Position numbers and translations under genes: made by a program. This document shows positions 55,101-62,266 of a stretch of DNA of 64,000 nucleotides, in pieces. Where the stretch lies: contig JAZTWG010000011.1 in NCBI GenBank assembly GCA_045635745.1, forward strand, positions 30,616 to 94,615, given 5' to 3'. Every line of letters begins with the position of its first letter. Within the stretch, counting starts at the first letter, position 1. This stretch comes from SIG78 sp045635745 (GTDB lineage Bacteria; Verrucomicrobiota; Lentisphaeria; Victivallales; Victivallaceae). The notes beneath the pieces are model-generated. The model searched no databases and had not been told where the DNA came from. It saw only the letters and a program-made list of their open reading frames with translations.

Positions 55101-55928
55101 GGAAAAGCTCAACTCAACCGGGGTGCCGTCGCCTTTGTTTTTGGGGAAATAATGCCAGGTTTTGGCGGTGGGGTGTATGAGTTTACCTTTTACAAAGTAG
55201 TGAACTTTATATTTATTGACATCGGCACCGGTTTTTTCAGCAAAATCTGCCGGCAGCCCTTTGCCCTGCATATAAATGCGGTAGTAGAGAGTGTTGTACT
55301 CTTCGGGATAAGTGGGAATGATTTCAAAAGTAATATCTTCGCCCGGTTTGAAAACGCTTTTTTTCTGAATCAGCTGCAGATTGAATGTATTACTCTTGTT
55401 CAACGCTTTGGCTGCCTGCTTTTCCTGAACTGCTTCATTGGCTCTTACTGTAAAAGTCACCGGGGCATAGCTGTAAATATACTGCTTTTTCTTATCTTGC
55501 AGAGCTGATGGATTTTTATGCACATGCAGCAGCTGAAGTGTAAAATTGTATTTTCCGACAGGCCAGTTGGCGGTATTGATTTCCAACTGATACGCTCCCG
55601 GTTTGATTGCCTGACGCGGAAAGTTGAAAGCGGCTTTCAGTTTGGGGTGCTTGAGTTTGCCGGTATTCAAGAAGTTTACACCGTACTTGTCAACATGCGT
55701 TTGAGCTTTTTCTGTAAAGTTTTCCGGCAAGTCTTTAGCTTTGGCATAGACTTTCCAGTAAAGCGGTTTGTAATCCGCCGGAAAAGTCGGCTCAGCAATA
55801 AGTTTGACCGTTTCGCCGGGTTTGACTTCGTTATTCTGAACTGCAATTTTCAGCTCAAAGCCAACTTCGGCTGCCATAATTGCAACTGCTGACAGAATAG
55901 CAAATACGAAAGCAATAGACTTTTTCAT
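52116..55928 (-). CDS. Giant exported multidomain glycosidase-like protein
   Basis: 1270 aa with a signal peptide (MKKSIAFVFAILSAVAIMAA). Residues about 25-165 and 185-325 are duplicated beta-sandwich domains; both contain 'GKL.HP', a 'W/AGxY' strand and 'HVHK....D.KK.Y.YSY'. A DOMON/CBM9-like domain follows (335-525). A TIM-barrel region lies at about 780-1080 ('MPFGWCGTQPY', 'FFAYYMADEPEGK', 'GKDVLMPDCYPQYF'-like) with the putative acid residues in DEPEG. The tail (about 1140-1270) looks like an F5/8-type discoidin domain. It is the second gene of the operon, 17 bp after a pseudopilin. Confidence 0.75.
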   Translation of the reverse strand: MKKSIAFVFAILSAVAIMAAEVGFELKIAVQNNEVKPGETVKLIAEPTFPADYKPLYWKVYAKAKDLPENFTEKAQTHVDKYGVNFLNTGKLKHPKLKAAFNFPRQAIKPGAYQLEINTANWPVGKYNFTLQLLHVHKNPSALQDKKKQYIYSYAPVTFTVRANEAVQEKQAAKALNKSNTFNLQLIQKKSVFKPGEDITFEIIPTYPEEYNTLYYRIYMQGKGLPADFAEKTGADVNKYKVHYFVKGKLIHPTAKTWHYFPKNKGDGTPVELSFSSAGWPAGSYTVDLQVMHVHKEAKNVKDPKKKYPYSYNKVSFTIEEPAAGETAAAVFNKLSWQGNFTNLKDGKISEIQTRFKYFAKNGMLHFFIEASEPEMDKIMQDKMPADSGDIWRNDSIEISIATDHDQVNFYKFLFDSIGQSCDLKMTDDNTNRNIYNLYPEWNSAFSVEAVKKQSSWTAYVQIPLAAMVNSKSNPENFRFNIVRHRRAGKKLLTSTFAELKSRAMHRPLEFVKLPVTDFNPALYRVNVENINIVYPACGKMQFNALLKAENATSKMVRAVYTLSNGKDTFKTEVVEPLTARTHRQIFAALEGMQDGSYLFTYNIYSNSFQPVLLATGSQPLELVYNPLKLEIDNPAYRNIIFATMPDKNLAFTVKSEFDQPIALTARLQGKNVDLKKSFTAKPGACSGSFDMSKLPDGEYILSITDGKKLTRKERIRKLPYQKGEVWLDKQGITYIDGVKTMPFGWCGTQPYNPDKSLNVITLHTRFADIEHAKKVIAENFAQGQRTACYFTQELTGKAWDKVKLFAYSELKGGMNEKQKEKLRTFAKAVSRCEGFFAYYMADEPEGKNSSPLFYEQALEIIREVDPYHPGFMLNYGLDGIKRFYKGGDVLMPDCYPQYFEDDSTTKKRTAPSAWMKTATSFRPSWLCTQMTMWPYRSADGKLRGIAPDYRDQRMQFLQALVHNAKGFSMYTFYRGQFDSNVVIGHVELGQTLQMLKDYLLENSLADGVKIAREDDSVQIALKKYNGKFCLIAVNTSRQAKQLALSFKYINKHKLYEAGGNDVLDIISSKARLALAPKESKIFISDRVLAGKVPVVAEVEKRIAELKKNRKKPGNIVGSGELYEADYRDMKQGKIPENITRIKVSSEMPNYTTQDLGTLYFLLDGLTDPQWADFMWTPVKKDITPWIELEFPAVQNVSKVKLYSPGTTVARGKVIAGDSVTEFDGTGRKVVEIAFNQVRSKKIRIEFDRSAAQVTAGPYADRFLSEIEVY

Positions 55929-55945
55929 AAATTCATCTTCTCCAA

Positions 55946-56647
55946 TTACGGCTGTTCATACTCGTCGGTCTGCGGATTGTAGTAATAACTGACTTTACCG
56001 GTATTGGTAGGTCCATAGAAAGAATAAATATTTTTCAAATCATTTACGCCGTTTGCCGCCACATGACCATCGGCAAAGAGCATATTGCACATTTGATTAT
56101 GCTGCAAGCTGGGGCGACCGTACTCGTTATTAGTGCTATTACGCTGCTGCATAGCATAAAAAGGCAGTTTCTTCAGCTTGCTGTACCCATCGCCCATAAT
56201 GAACATATTGCTGGGATTGACATTGGCATTGACAGGATCAAGCATGAAACCGAAGGGTGCCGCTGAAAGAAAGATTGCCGAATAAGAATAAAAGCGGTTT
56301 TTCGACTGGGTTGCATCCAGCGGGAAAGACGGGCAGTAAACAACTTTGGAGTACTCTTCAAGCAGTCCGCAGTTGATAAGTTTAGTTGACCACAACATCT
56401 TGCCGTTGGCATCACCGGCAAGGTCGCCGGTGGAGCTGCTGGTACTGTAAAAGAACGGCATTCCGGCAAGCGCACCGTACTGGGCGATCGCCACGCCGAT
56501 ATCTTTGAGATTGCCAATACAGTTGGTTGCACGGGCGCGCTCTCTTGCAGCCGAAAGCGCCGGCAAAAGCATTGCCGCAAGAATGGCAATAATGGCTATA
56601 ACCACCAGAAGTTCAATCAATGTGAATCGTTTCTTTTGAATAAGCAT
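55946..56647 (-). CDS. Prepilin-type pseudopilin, first gene of the glycosidase operon
   Basis: 233 aa. The short leader MLIQKKR is followed by FTLIELLVVIAIIAILAAML, the prepilin signature with cleavage before Phe8. The mature part ends with 'CNMLFADGHVAANG', the H-x9-DG-type C-terminus. AAGGAGG is placed 7 nt before the ATG. It precedes the giant exported protein by 17 bp and faces a GntR regulator across a shared control region, so it is probably induced together with the enzymes. Its leader, unlike the other two in this window, has no palindromic DNA. Confidence 0.87.
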   Translation of the reverse strand: MLIQKKRFTLIELLVVIAIIAILAAMLLPALSAARERARATNCIGNLKDIGVAIAQYGALAGMPFFYSTSSSTGDLAGDANGKMLWSTKLINCGLLEEYSKVVYCPSFPLDATQSKNRFYSYSAIFLSAAPFGFMLDPVNANVNPSNMFIMGDGYSKLKKLPFYAMQQRNSTNNEYGRPSLQHNQMCNMLFADGHVAANGVNDLKNIYSFYGPTNTGKVSYYYNPQTDEYEQP

Positions 56648-56693
56648 AACAAAGCCTCCTTAATCTTTGCAGGTTATAAAAACAATTAGTAAC

Positions 56694-56705
56694 CCACTCA
56701 CTTTT
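56694..56705. promoter_or_regulatory. GntR operator-like repeat, pseudopilin side
   Basis: CCACTCACTTTT (56694-56705), the same 12 bases as at 56795-56806 and in the same orientation. It lies 46 bp upstream of the pseudopilin start, in the leftward promoter region. Confidence 0.5.
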
Positions 56706-56789
56706 ATCATTTATAGTTTATTGTTATATTACAAATATATAGGAATTTAACATAAATTCAAGAGTAAAAAAATTTTTTATCCGAAAAAG

Positions 56790-56818
56790 TTGCACCACTC
56801 ACTTTTCAGTGCTATCTT
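56790..56818 (+). promoter_or_regulatory. Promoter and operator of the GntR gene
   Basis: TTGCAC (56790-56795), a 17-nt spacer and TATCTT (56813-56818). The spacer is filled by the imperfect palindrome CACTCACTTTTCAGTG (56796-56811), which a repressor would cover completely. Confidence 0.6.
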
Positions 56819-56860
56819 AAAAACATATTTGTAAATGTTTTTCTAAATGGAATTTTTTTT

Positions 56861-57883
56861 ATGGGCAAAGCTGAATTGATCGCAGAAGAACTGCGTAACA
56901 AAATAATCAAAGGCAAATACGCCTGCGGCAGTAAATTTCCGTCCGAATACGAGCTGGCATTACTTTTTGAGGTAAACAGCAAAACCGCCAACAAAGCTGT
57001 ATCTTTATTGGTCTCCGAAGGTTTTCTGGAACGCGGCGGACGCGGACAAGGCACCCGGGTTCGCAAAAAGCTGACCGGGCTTCTGCATGCAGAACCAGTG
57101 GTATTCATAGGTTCAATAAATAATGAATACTATGCCAGGGTGCTGAACGGTATTCAGGAAAAGGCGTTAAGCGAAAATATTCCAACAATATATCTCTCGC
57201 CCCGACCGGAGGAGTTGCACAAAGTTATCGAAGAATTAACCGATGCACCGATCTGCGGAATCATTACCCACGGGTACGGCAAGATACAGTGCGGTACTGT
57301 GCCGGTCATTTACATAGACAAACTGCCGGATAATGACTCCTGCCACATAGTTACCGGCAGTAATTATCAGGCAGGCTGCGAAGCGGTCAATGTGCTATAT
57401 GATCTGGGGCACCGCCGGATAGCCGGTTTTTTCAGCGAGCGCCTGATGCCGGGGCGAATGCAGGGCGTAGTGGATACTCTTAACGCCAGAGGAATAAAAA
57501 ACAACGAAAAATTCATTTACTGCAGCAGAAGTTTCAACAGTTACGATGCAAAGATTTTTTTGGAAAATCTGCAGAAATGCCACTGCGACTTTACCGCCAT
57601 AATAGCCGGCAGCGATGGTTTGCTGATACATCTGATGCGGTTATTGGAAGCTCAAAATCACCCGTGGCGGCACAACCTGGCAATGATCGGATTCGGTAAT
57701 CTGCACGAAGCTGAACATTTGAATAACATGGCAAGTTTCGATCAGCACCCCGAACGACTGGGAATCAGGGCTTTTGAAAAACTTCTGGAATTGAAAAACA
57801 CTCCCGGGAACAATGGTTTTATTTACGAAGAAATTCCAATGGAACTGGTAAGAACAGGCGGCTTGCCCAAGTGCAATCTTTAA
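56861..57883 (+). CDS. GntR/LacI-type transcriptional regulator
   Basis: 340 aa. The winged helix at 5-70 reads 'AEELRNKIIKGKYACGSKFPSEYELALLFEVNSKTANKAVSLLVSEGFLERGGRGQGTRV'. The C-terminal domain is the LacI/RbsB-like ligand-binding fold ('VVFIGSINNEYYARVLNGIQEKALSENIPTIYL', 'CEAVNVLYDLGHRRIAGFF', 'MIGFGNLHEAEHLNNMASFDQHPERLG'). It binds a sugar or glycan-derived effector. It faces the pseudopilin-glycosidase operon, and shared CCACTCACTTTT motifs in the intergenic region suggest that it controls itself and that operon. Confidence 0.88.
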   Translation: MGKAELIAEELRNKIIKGKYACGSKFPSEYELALLFEVNSKTANKAVSLLVSEGFLERGGRGQGTRVRKKLTGLLHAEPVVFIGSINNEYYARVLNGIQEKALSENIPTIYLSPRPEELHKVIEELTDAPICGIITHGYGKIQCGTVPVIYIDKLPDNDSCHIVTGSNYQAGCEAVNVLYDLGHRRIAGFFSERLMPGRMQGVVDTLNARGIKNNEKFIYCSRSFNSYDAKIFLENLQKCHCDFTAIIAGSDGLLIHLMRLLEAQNHPWRHNLAMIGFGNLHEAEHLNNMASFDQHPERLGIRAFEKLLELKNTPGNNGFIYEEIPMELVRTGGLPKCNL

Positions 57884-57909
57884 GCACAGATTTATCTTTC
57901 AATTTATAC

Positions 57910-58194
57910 TCAAAAGAGCGTTTTCCGGCCAGCCGCCCTCCCCTCAACAGGAGTCACAGTCCGGAACAGATTGCCATTTAAGATTACAGACAAAGCATGA
58001 TGTATAATCTCGCCTGGCAATCTTTTCGCCCTTTCCTCGAGTGCACAGTTTATTTCCAGATCAAAGTAAAATCCCTTGACTTTACCATGTTTTTGAATTC
58101 CTTCTGCGGCTATTTCAAGATCCGGCAGCTGTGCACATGCTGAATCACACGAGCAATGCGCATGTATATGCAGCTCGTTGTTGATTATTCTTTT
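57910..58194 (-). pseudogene. Possible remnant of a Fur-family regulator (C-terminal domain)
   Basis: An open frame of about 94 codons, with no ATG, GTG or TTG near its beginning, follows the stop of the glycosidase gene. It reads '...LHIHAHCSCDSACAQLPDLE...' and then 'KHGKVKGFYFDLEINC'. The His-x-His-x-x-Cys pattern and the 'hGfkvkGfyldleGiC' rhythm resemble the metal-binding dimerisation domain of Fur proteins. No DNA-binding half is present. It is better treated as a decayed fragment than as a gene, and the resemblance is modest. Confidence 0.3.
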
Positions 58195-61100
58195 TCACTT
58201 GGTGAAGGTTATGAATTTAGCCAAAGAGGGTTCCAGAGTTATTGCCTGCCCGATATAGGCAGTTTCGGTCTGCGTTACCGGATCAAAGATAACGGCTTTT
58301 TTGTAGCTGAACGGCAGTTCAAGCTTGACCGTGTTATTCTGTTTTGAGTAATTCAAAACCGTAGCAAAAGCGCCGGATTTTTTATCAAAATAACTGGCGT
58401 ACACATCTTTGTTGCCGGTCTTTATCTGCGGTTTATCTTTTTGCCAGTAGCCGATAAAATCAGCATCGTTCAAGCCGAATGTATACATGCGGTCGCGGAT
58501 GCTCAATTCGGTTTTGCTGTTGATAAAGTTCGGATAGATCATGAGCTTGTGCAAGGTTGCCATACCGCTCAAATGGGTGGCAACTTTGGGACTGGTGATC
58601 TTTTCTTCCTGCCGGTACTGGGGCAGCAGCATACGGTCGGGACCGATGTTGCTGGCGTTTTCGTAGCGGAAACGGTCGATGGACATAAAGTCGTTGAAAT
58701 AAGTGGCTTTAATGAACTGACCGCGATACTGTTCGCCCATAAGCACCACATTGCTGTATGCGCACATAAAGCCGCCCTGATCGCCGCCGGCGTGCTGTAC
58801 AGTCAGATTGTTTTTATCGTGCATGCGCTGTGCAATGTAGATGCGTTCAGCAAAGGTTTTGACATCGAAAACCGGAGTGAAGTGTTCGCCGTTTTCGGTA
58901 AACTGGTCGCTGCCGAAGCAATCGTAGTAGACGGCTTTCCACGGATAGTCGCGGATCATTTCGGAAAGGTTTTTCACATAGAGATCCTGCCACAGCTTGC
59001 TGCGGTAATCGGCTTTGGTACAGGGATGACCCTTCATATTATAACCGCGGCTGGGGAGCACGAACCACTGATCTTTGAAGTAGCTCCACTGGGGAATGCT
59101 TTCAAGAATATACATAGGAATCTGGTAGAACATGGGGTATCCCTTGGCACCGGCCAGATAATTTTTCATAATTTCCGGTTCGCCGGTAACCGCCAGACTG
59201 CCGGAATATTTGAACATCTTGTGAGAATGCCACATCAAACCGAAATTGCTGTGTTTTTTACCGGCGCGGAAACGGAGCTTACGCCAGTTGTTTTCGGCGG
59301 GGCGATAGGGATAAGCCAACAGCGAAAAGTCAAATACTCTGCTTTCGCCGGCTTTGAGCGCAACATCTTCAGCAACCATATCAATGGTCATGCCATTTTT
59401 ATCGACAGTAAGGTAGTTGCTTGAGAACGCACGCTTGGTGGCAGGATAGACTTTGGGCTGAAAGAAACTCATACCGCGGTCAATGGTACCAAACAGGACG
59501 TTATCGTAGAAACGGTTGGTGGAAAAAACTTCCTTTTCATTGAGGTCGATCACGCCGATCTGAGTCCAGCTGCCATCACTGCGATGGACAAAATCCACAT
59601 TTTTGACCGGCACTTTAAGGGTAAAATCTTTCAATACCGCATCGCGGTTTGCCTTGACCGTAAGCGTATAACGGGTATGCCCGAGGTAGTCGCTGGCGAC
59701 TTGTCCACTGACGGTGAAATCGCCGGATTTACCGGCAAGAGCGGCTTCCGCCAAACTGGGCTGAACCTTGAGATCAGGGGCATTGAGCGCAAGTTTTTCG
59801 CCGTTGAGCAAGATGCTTACAGGCGCTGAAAGGATGTCTGCTTTATTGGCATTGACCTGCTGGATCATGCCGTCTTTGCCGAATTTGATTTCGCCGGACC
59901 AGTTTTTGACGGTATCGCCGGCACCGGCCAGAGCTTTCCACGGCGCGGGAGGAGTCATTTCCGGAGTCTGCACACCGATATTGTTTATCCAATCCGGGTT
60001 GTTGTATACACCGAAAAATTTGGGGGCTGCAGTCATTACGTTGCCATCTTTGAAAGTGATTTCAGGAGCAATGAAATATTCTCCGTCCTTGAACTGTTTG
60101 AGGTCTATAACAGTTTTGATCTGCCCGGCGGCAAGATTGATCGTTTTCACTGTATTCTTTTGGGTGTCGGTAATCACCAGTTTGCCGGAAACGACATCTT
60201 CAGCTTTGATGTTGCCGGTTAAAGCGGTGGTAACGGTCATTTGAGCTTTGCGGCTGTTGGTTTCGGTCTTGACATAAACTTTGTTGCCGGCTTCTTTGAA
60301 CCGCAGGTGGTCAAGCTGAATAATATCTTTTGCCTTCATCTTGCGCATATTCACACCGATATCGACAAATTCGCAGTCTGCCGGGGTGGTAAAGGTATGG
60401 ATAAGCTCTTTCCACTGCCCATCGGTATAACGCACATGATAACGGCTTTGAGAAACTTTGGTTTTGCAGATACCGCCGTTTTTATTCTTATAGAAGAATA
60501 TGATCATACCGTTGTTGGGATACTTGAAATTTTCGCTGGCTTTGATCCATGCTTCAAAGACATAATTGCTGTTGGGTTTGACCTTGATGTTGTCAATATA
60601 AAGGGCGTACTGCATTTTTTCATCGGAGCCTTCGGCCTGGAAAAATGCTTCACCGACTTTGGCATGACGCCATTCGTTGACGATCTTGCCGCCTTTGCCC
60701 AGCATAAAGTGGTCGTAAATCAGGTGTTTATCAAACGCCCACAGGTCAAAGGTGGTTTCAAAGCTGGTAAGGTCAATGCCGCGAGCCACACCGTTGACTC
60801 TGGGAGCAATGCGCAGGAAATCGACCCAGACTTCATTTTTTGGGCCCATGTTTGCCAAACGCAAACCGACATTGGCACCGACTGCGCCTTCGGGCAAAGT
60901 GAATTCAAACTGCTTGTGCGTCCAGCGGGCGTGACTCTGATGCAGAACAAAACGCGTGGCGGGCACCGCTTTGGCGCCTTTGGCCATATCGTAAGTAACA
61001 ATGAACATAAGTCCTGTGCCGGAGAAAGGCGTGGTCTTGTAGTTCAATGCCAGAGCAAACTTATCACCAGCTTTGCCTTTGACCGGACAAGTGTAAATAT

Positions 61101-61296
61101 ACTGATAATTGCTTTTGATACCTTTGGCATACAGACATCCTTTTTCAGTACCGCCTTCGAGCAGAATTTCGCCTTTACCGGCCGGCAATATTTTGCCGGC
61201 AACCTTATCTGGTGAGTCAAAGCGTTCGAGTATCACATCGGCAGACACACCCAGAGCGCAGCCGACAGCCAACAGTGTTGAAAAGATTTTTTTCAT
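58195..61296 (-). CDS. Giant exported glycoside-hydrolase-like protein (DUF6067-like)
   Basis: 1033 aa with a signal peptide (MKKIFSTLLAVGCALGVSA). Residues about 20-170 and 180-350 are two CBM4/9-like jelly-roll domains; the second has 'YALYIDNIKVKPNSNYVFEAWIKASENF'. A beta-rich linker follows, then a TIM-barrel-like region (about 690-960) with 'AVYYDCFGSDQFTENGEH', 'NLTVQHAGGDQGGFMCAYSNVVLMGEQY' and 'IGYWQKDKPQIK'. The Asp in YYDCFG and Glu in MGEQY are candidate catalytic residues. It is transcribed behind the pseudopilin at 61344-62120 (47 bp gap). It probably attacks a branched extracellular glycan, but the linkage is unknown. Confidence 0.75.
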   Translation of the reverse strand: MKKIFSTLLAVGCALGVSADVILERFDSPDKVAGKILPAGKGEILLEGGTEKGCLYAKGIKSNYQYIYTCPVKGKAGDKFALALNYKTTPFSGTGLMFIVTYDMAKGAKAVPATRFVLHQSHARWTHKQFEFTLPEGAVGANVGLRLANMGPKNEVWVDFLRIAPRVNGVARGIDLTSFETTFDLWAFDKHLIYDHFMLGKGGKIVNEWRHAKVGEAFFQAEGSDEKMQYALYIDNIKVKPNSNYVFEAWIKASENFKYPNNGMIIFFYKNKNGGICKTKVSQSRYHVRYTDGQWKELIHTFTTPADCEFVDIGVNMRKMKAKDIIQLDHLRFKEAGNKVYVKTETNSRKAQMTVTTALTGNIKAEDVVSGKLVITDTQKNTVKTINLAAGQIKTVIDLKQFKDGEYFIAPEITFKDGNVMTAAPKFFGVYNNPDWINNIGVQTPEMTPPAPWKALAGAGDTVKNWSGEIKFGKDGMIQQVNANKADILSAPVSILLNGEKLALNAPDLKVQPSLAEAALAGKSGDFTVSGQVASDYLGHTRYTLTVKANRDAVLKDFTLKVPVKNVDFVHRSDGSWTQIGVIDLNEKEVFSTNRFYDNVLFGTIDRGMSFFQPKVYPATKRAFSSNYLTVDKNGMTIDMVAEDVALKAGESRVFDFSLLAYPYRPAENNWRKLRFRAGKKHSNFGLMWHSHKMFKYSGSLAVTGEPEIMKNYLAGAKGYPMFYQIPMYILESIPQWSYFKDQWFVLPSRGYNMKGHPCTKADYRSKLWQDLYVKNLSEMIRDYPWKAVYYDCFGSDQFTENGEHFTPVFDVKTFAERIYIAQRMHDKNNLTVQHAGGDQGGFMCAYSNVVLMGEQYRGQFIKATYFNDFMSIDRFRYENASNIGPDRMLLPQYRQEEKITSPKVATHLSGMATLHKLMIYPNFINSKTELSIRDRMYTFGLNDADFIGYWQKDKPQIKTGNKDVYASYFDKKSGAFATVLNYSKQNNTVKLELPFSYKKAVIFDPVTQTETAYIGQAITLEPSLAKFITFTK

Positions 61297-61343
61297 CGGT
61301 TAAAATTTTCCTTTATGATAAAAATTATCTGTTTTTTGAATCA

Positions 61344-62120
61344 TTATTTGGTTCTGTCATAATATTTCTTCATTTCCTTACACAAAGCGGTATACTCAAT
61401 CGTTTCCACAGAACCATCGCACATTGTAAAGTTTGCCCGCTTATACCCGCCATGCTGCTGACCGCCATCGGCAACAACACCTTTGTAGTTGCCATTTGGA
61501 ACTCTGCGGTAAGGGCGCAGACTGCAGCGGCGATAATATGTTTTCAACTCCGTAAAGGCAATCGTACCCGACGGATCTTCCAACTCTCCGAGCATGGCGG
61601 TCTTGCGCACTTCTCCGGATTTGCCGGAAGCACAAAGCTGCCCATTATAAGCATAACTTATACGCCCGTAATTAAGTTTTTCATGATCTCCATAGTTGGA
61701 TGTAGTGAGTACATCAGTGGCAGAATCACAGATAAAATATGGCATGTTACCGGGGAGTGCACTCTTGTTCTCTTCAAGATAGGGGACAATTTTCCGTCCC
61801 CAATACTGATTGGCGCGGGTTGTACTCCACAAGTTCAAGCCGCTGTCGGAGTAAGTATCGCCGCCGTTGTTATTATCCGCTCCGGCACCGCAATCCAAAG
61901 CATAATCCTGATTGTCGCCGGCGTACATCATTGTCGCCAAGCCGATTTGTTTCATCTTGCCGCGGCAGTTGCTTTCTTTAGCCGAATCCCGGGCAGCGGA
62001 AAGTGCCGGCAGCAGCATGGCCGCCAGAATGGCGATAATGGCAATTACGACGAGGAGTTCAATAAGGGTAAAGCAGTACTGCTTTACCCACCCATGGGTG
62101 GGGCGAGCATGTTCATTCAT
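61344..62120 (-). CDS. Prepilin-type pseudopilin with a long palindrome-encoded leader
   Basis: 258 aa. The leader MNEHARPTHGWVKQYC is longer than usual; FTLIELLVVIAIIAILAAML begins at residue 17, and cleavage is expected between Cys16 and Phe17, an atypical -1 residue (normally Gly or Ala). The DNA encoding residues 7-18 consists of two abutting perfect palindromes. The mature domain ends 'KRANFTMCDGSVETI', the H-x9-DG-type C-terminus. AAGGAAG precedes the ATG. It is the first gene of the operon with the DUF6067-like enzyme. Confidence 0.85.
   Translation of the reverse strand: MNEHARPTHGWVKQYCFTLIELLVVIAIIAILAAMLLPALSAARDSAKESNCRGKMKQIGLATMMYAGDNQDYALDCGAGADNNNGGDTYSDSGLNLWSTTRANQYWGRKIVPYLEENKSALPGNMPYFICDSATDVLTTSNYGDHEKLNYGRISYAYNGQLCASGKSGEVRKTAMLGELEDPSGTIAFTELKTYYRRCSLRPYRRVPNGNYKGVVADGGQQHGGYKRANFTMCDGSVETIEYTALCKEMKKYYDRTK
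62069..62102. repeat. Two abutting perfect palindromes inside the pseudopilin leader coding region
   Basis: TAAAGCAGTACTGCTTTA (62069-62086, 18 bp) is followed without a gap by CCCACCCATGGGTGGG (62087-62102, 16 bp). Both are perfect. They encode most of the leader peptide on the minus strand, so the DNA must satisfy both the protein and the symmetry. Confidence 0.85.
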
Positions 62121-62182
62121 TTTTTCTCTTCCTTTTTACCTTACATTTTTTATAAATGATATCATTTTTACAATGAAACCGT

Positions 62183-62188
62183 AATATA
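62183..62188 (-). promoter_or_regulatory. -10 element of the pseudopilin-glycosidase operon
   Basis: TATATT on the minus strand with no good -35 at the usual distance, which suggests that an activator is needed. Confidence 0.35.
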
Positions 62189-62213
62189 TTGCCCTCATGA
62201 TAAAATATCGAAA

Positions 62214-62232
62214 ACAGGGTAATTTACTCTGT
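62214..62232. promoter_or_regulatory. Dyad symmetry, possible activator site
   Basis: ACAGGGTAA-T-TTACTCTGT, nine pairs with one wobble. It is centred about 47 bp upstream of the expected transcription start near 62176, a usual place for an activator. Confidence 0.35.
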
Positions 62233-62266
62233 CTAAGAGAGTATGTCAAAAAATTTCTGCTTTTTT

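Noticed and set aside
58441..61215. Several plus-strand frames of 300 or more codons opposite the DUF6067-like gene
   Set aside because: They are antisense to a gene with a signal peptide, ribosome-binding site and domain structure, and show no family features.
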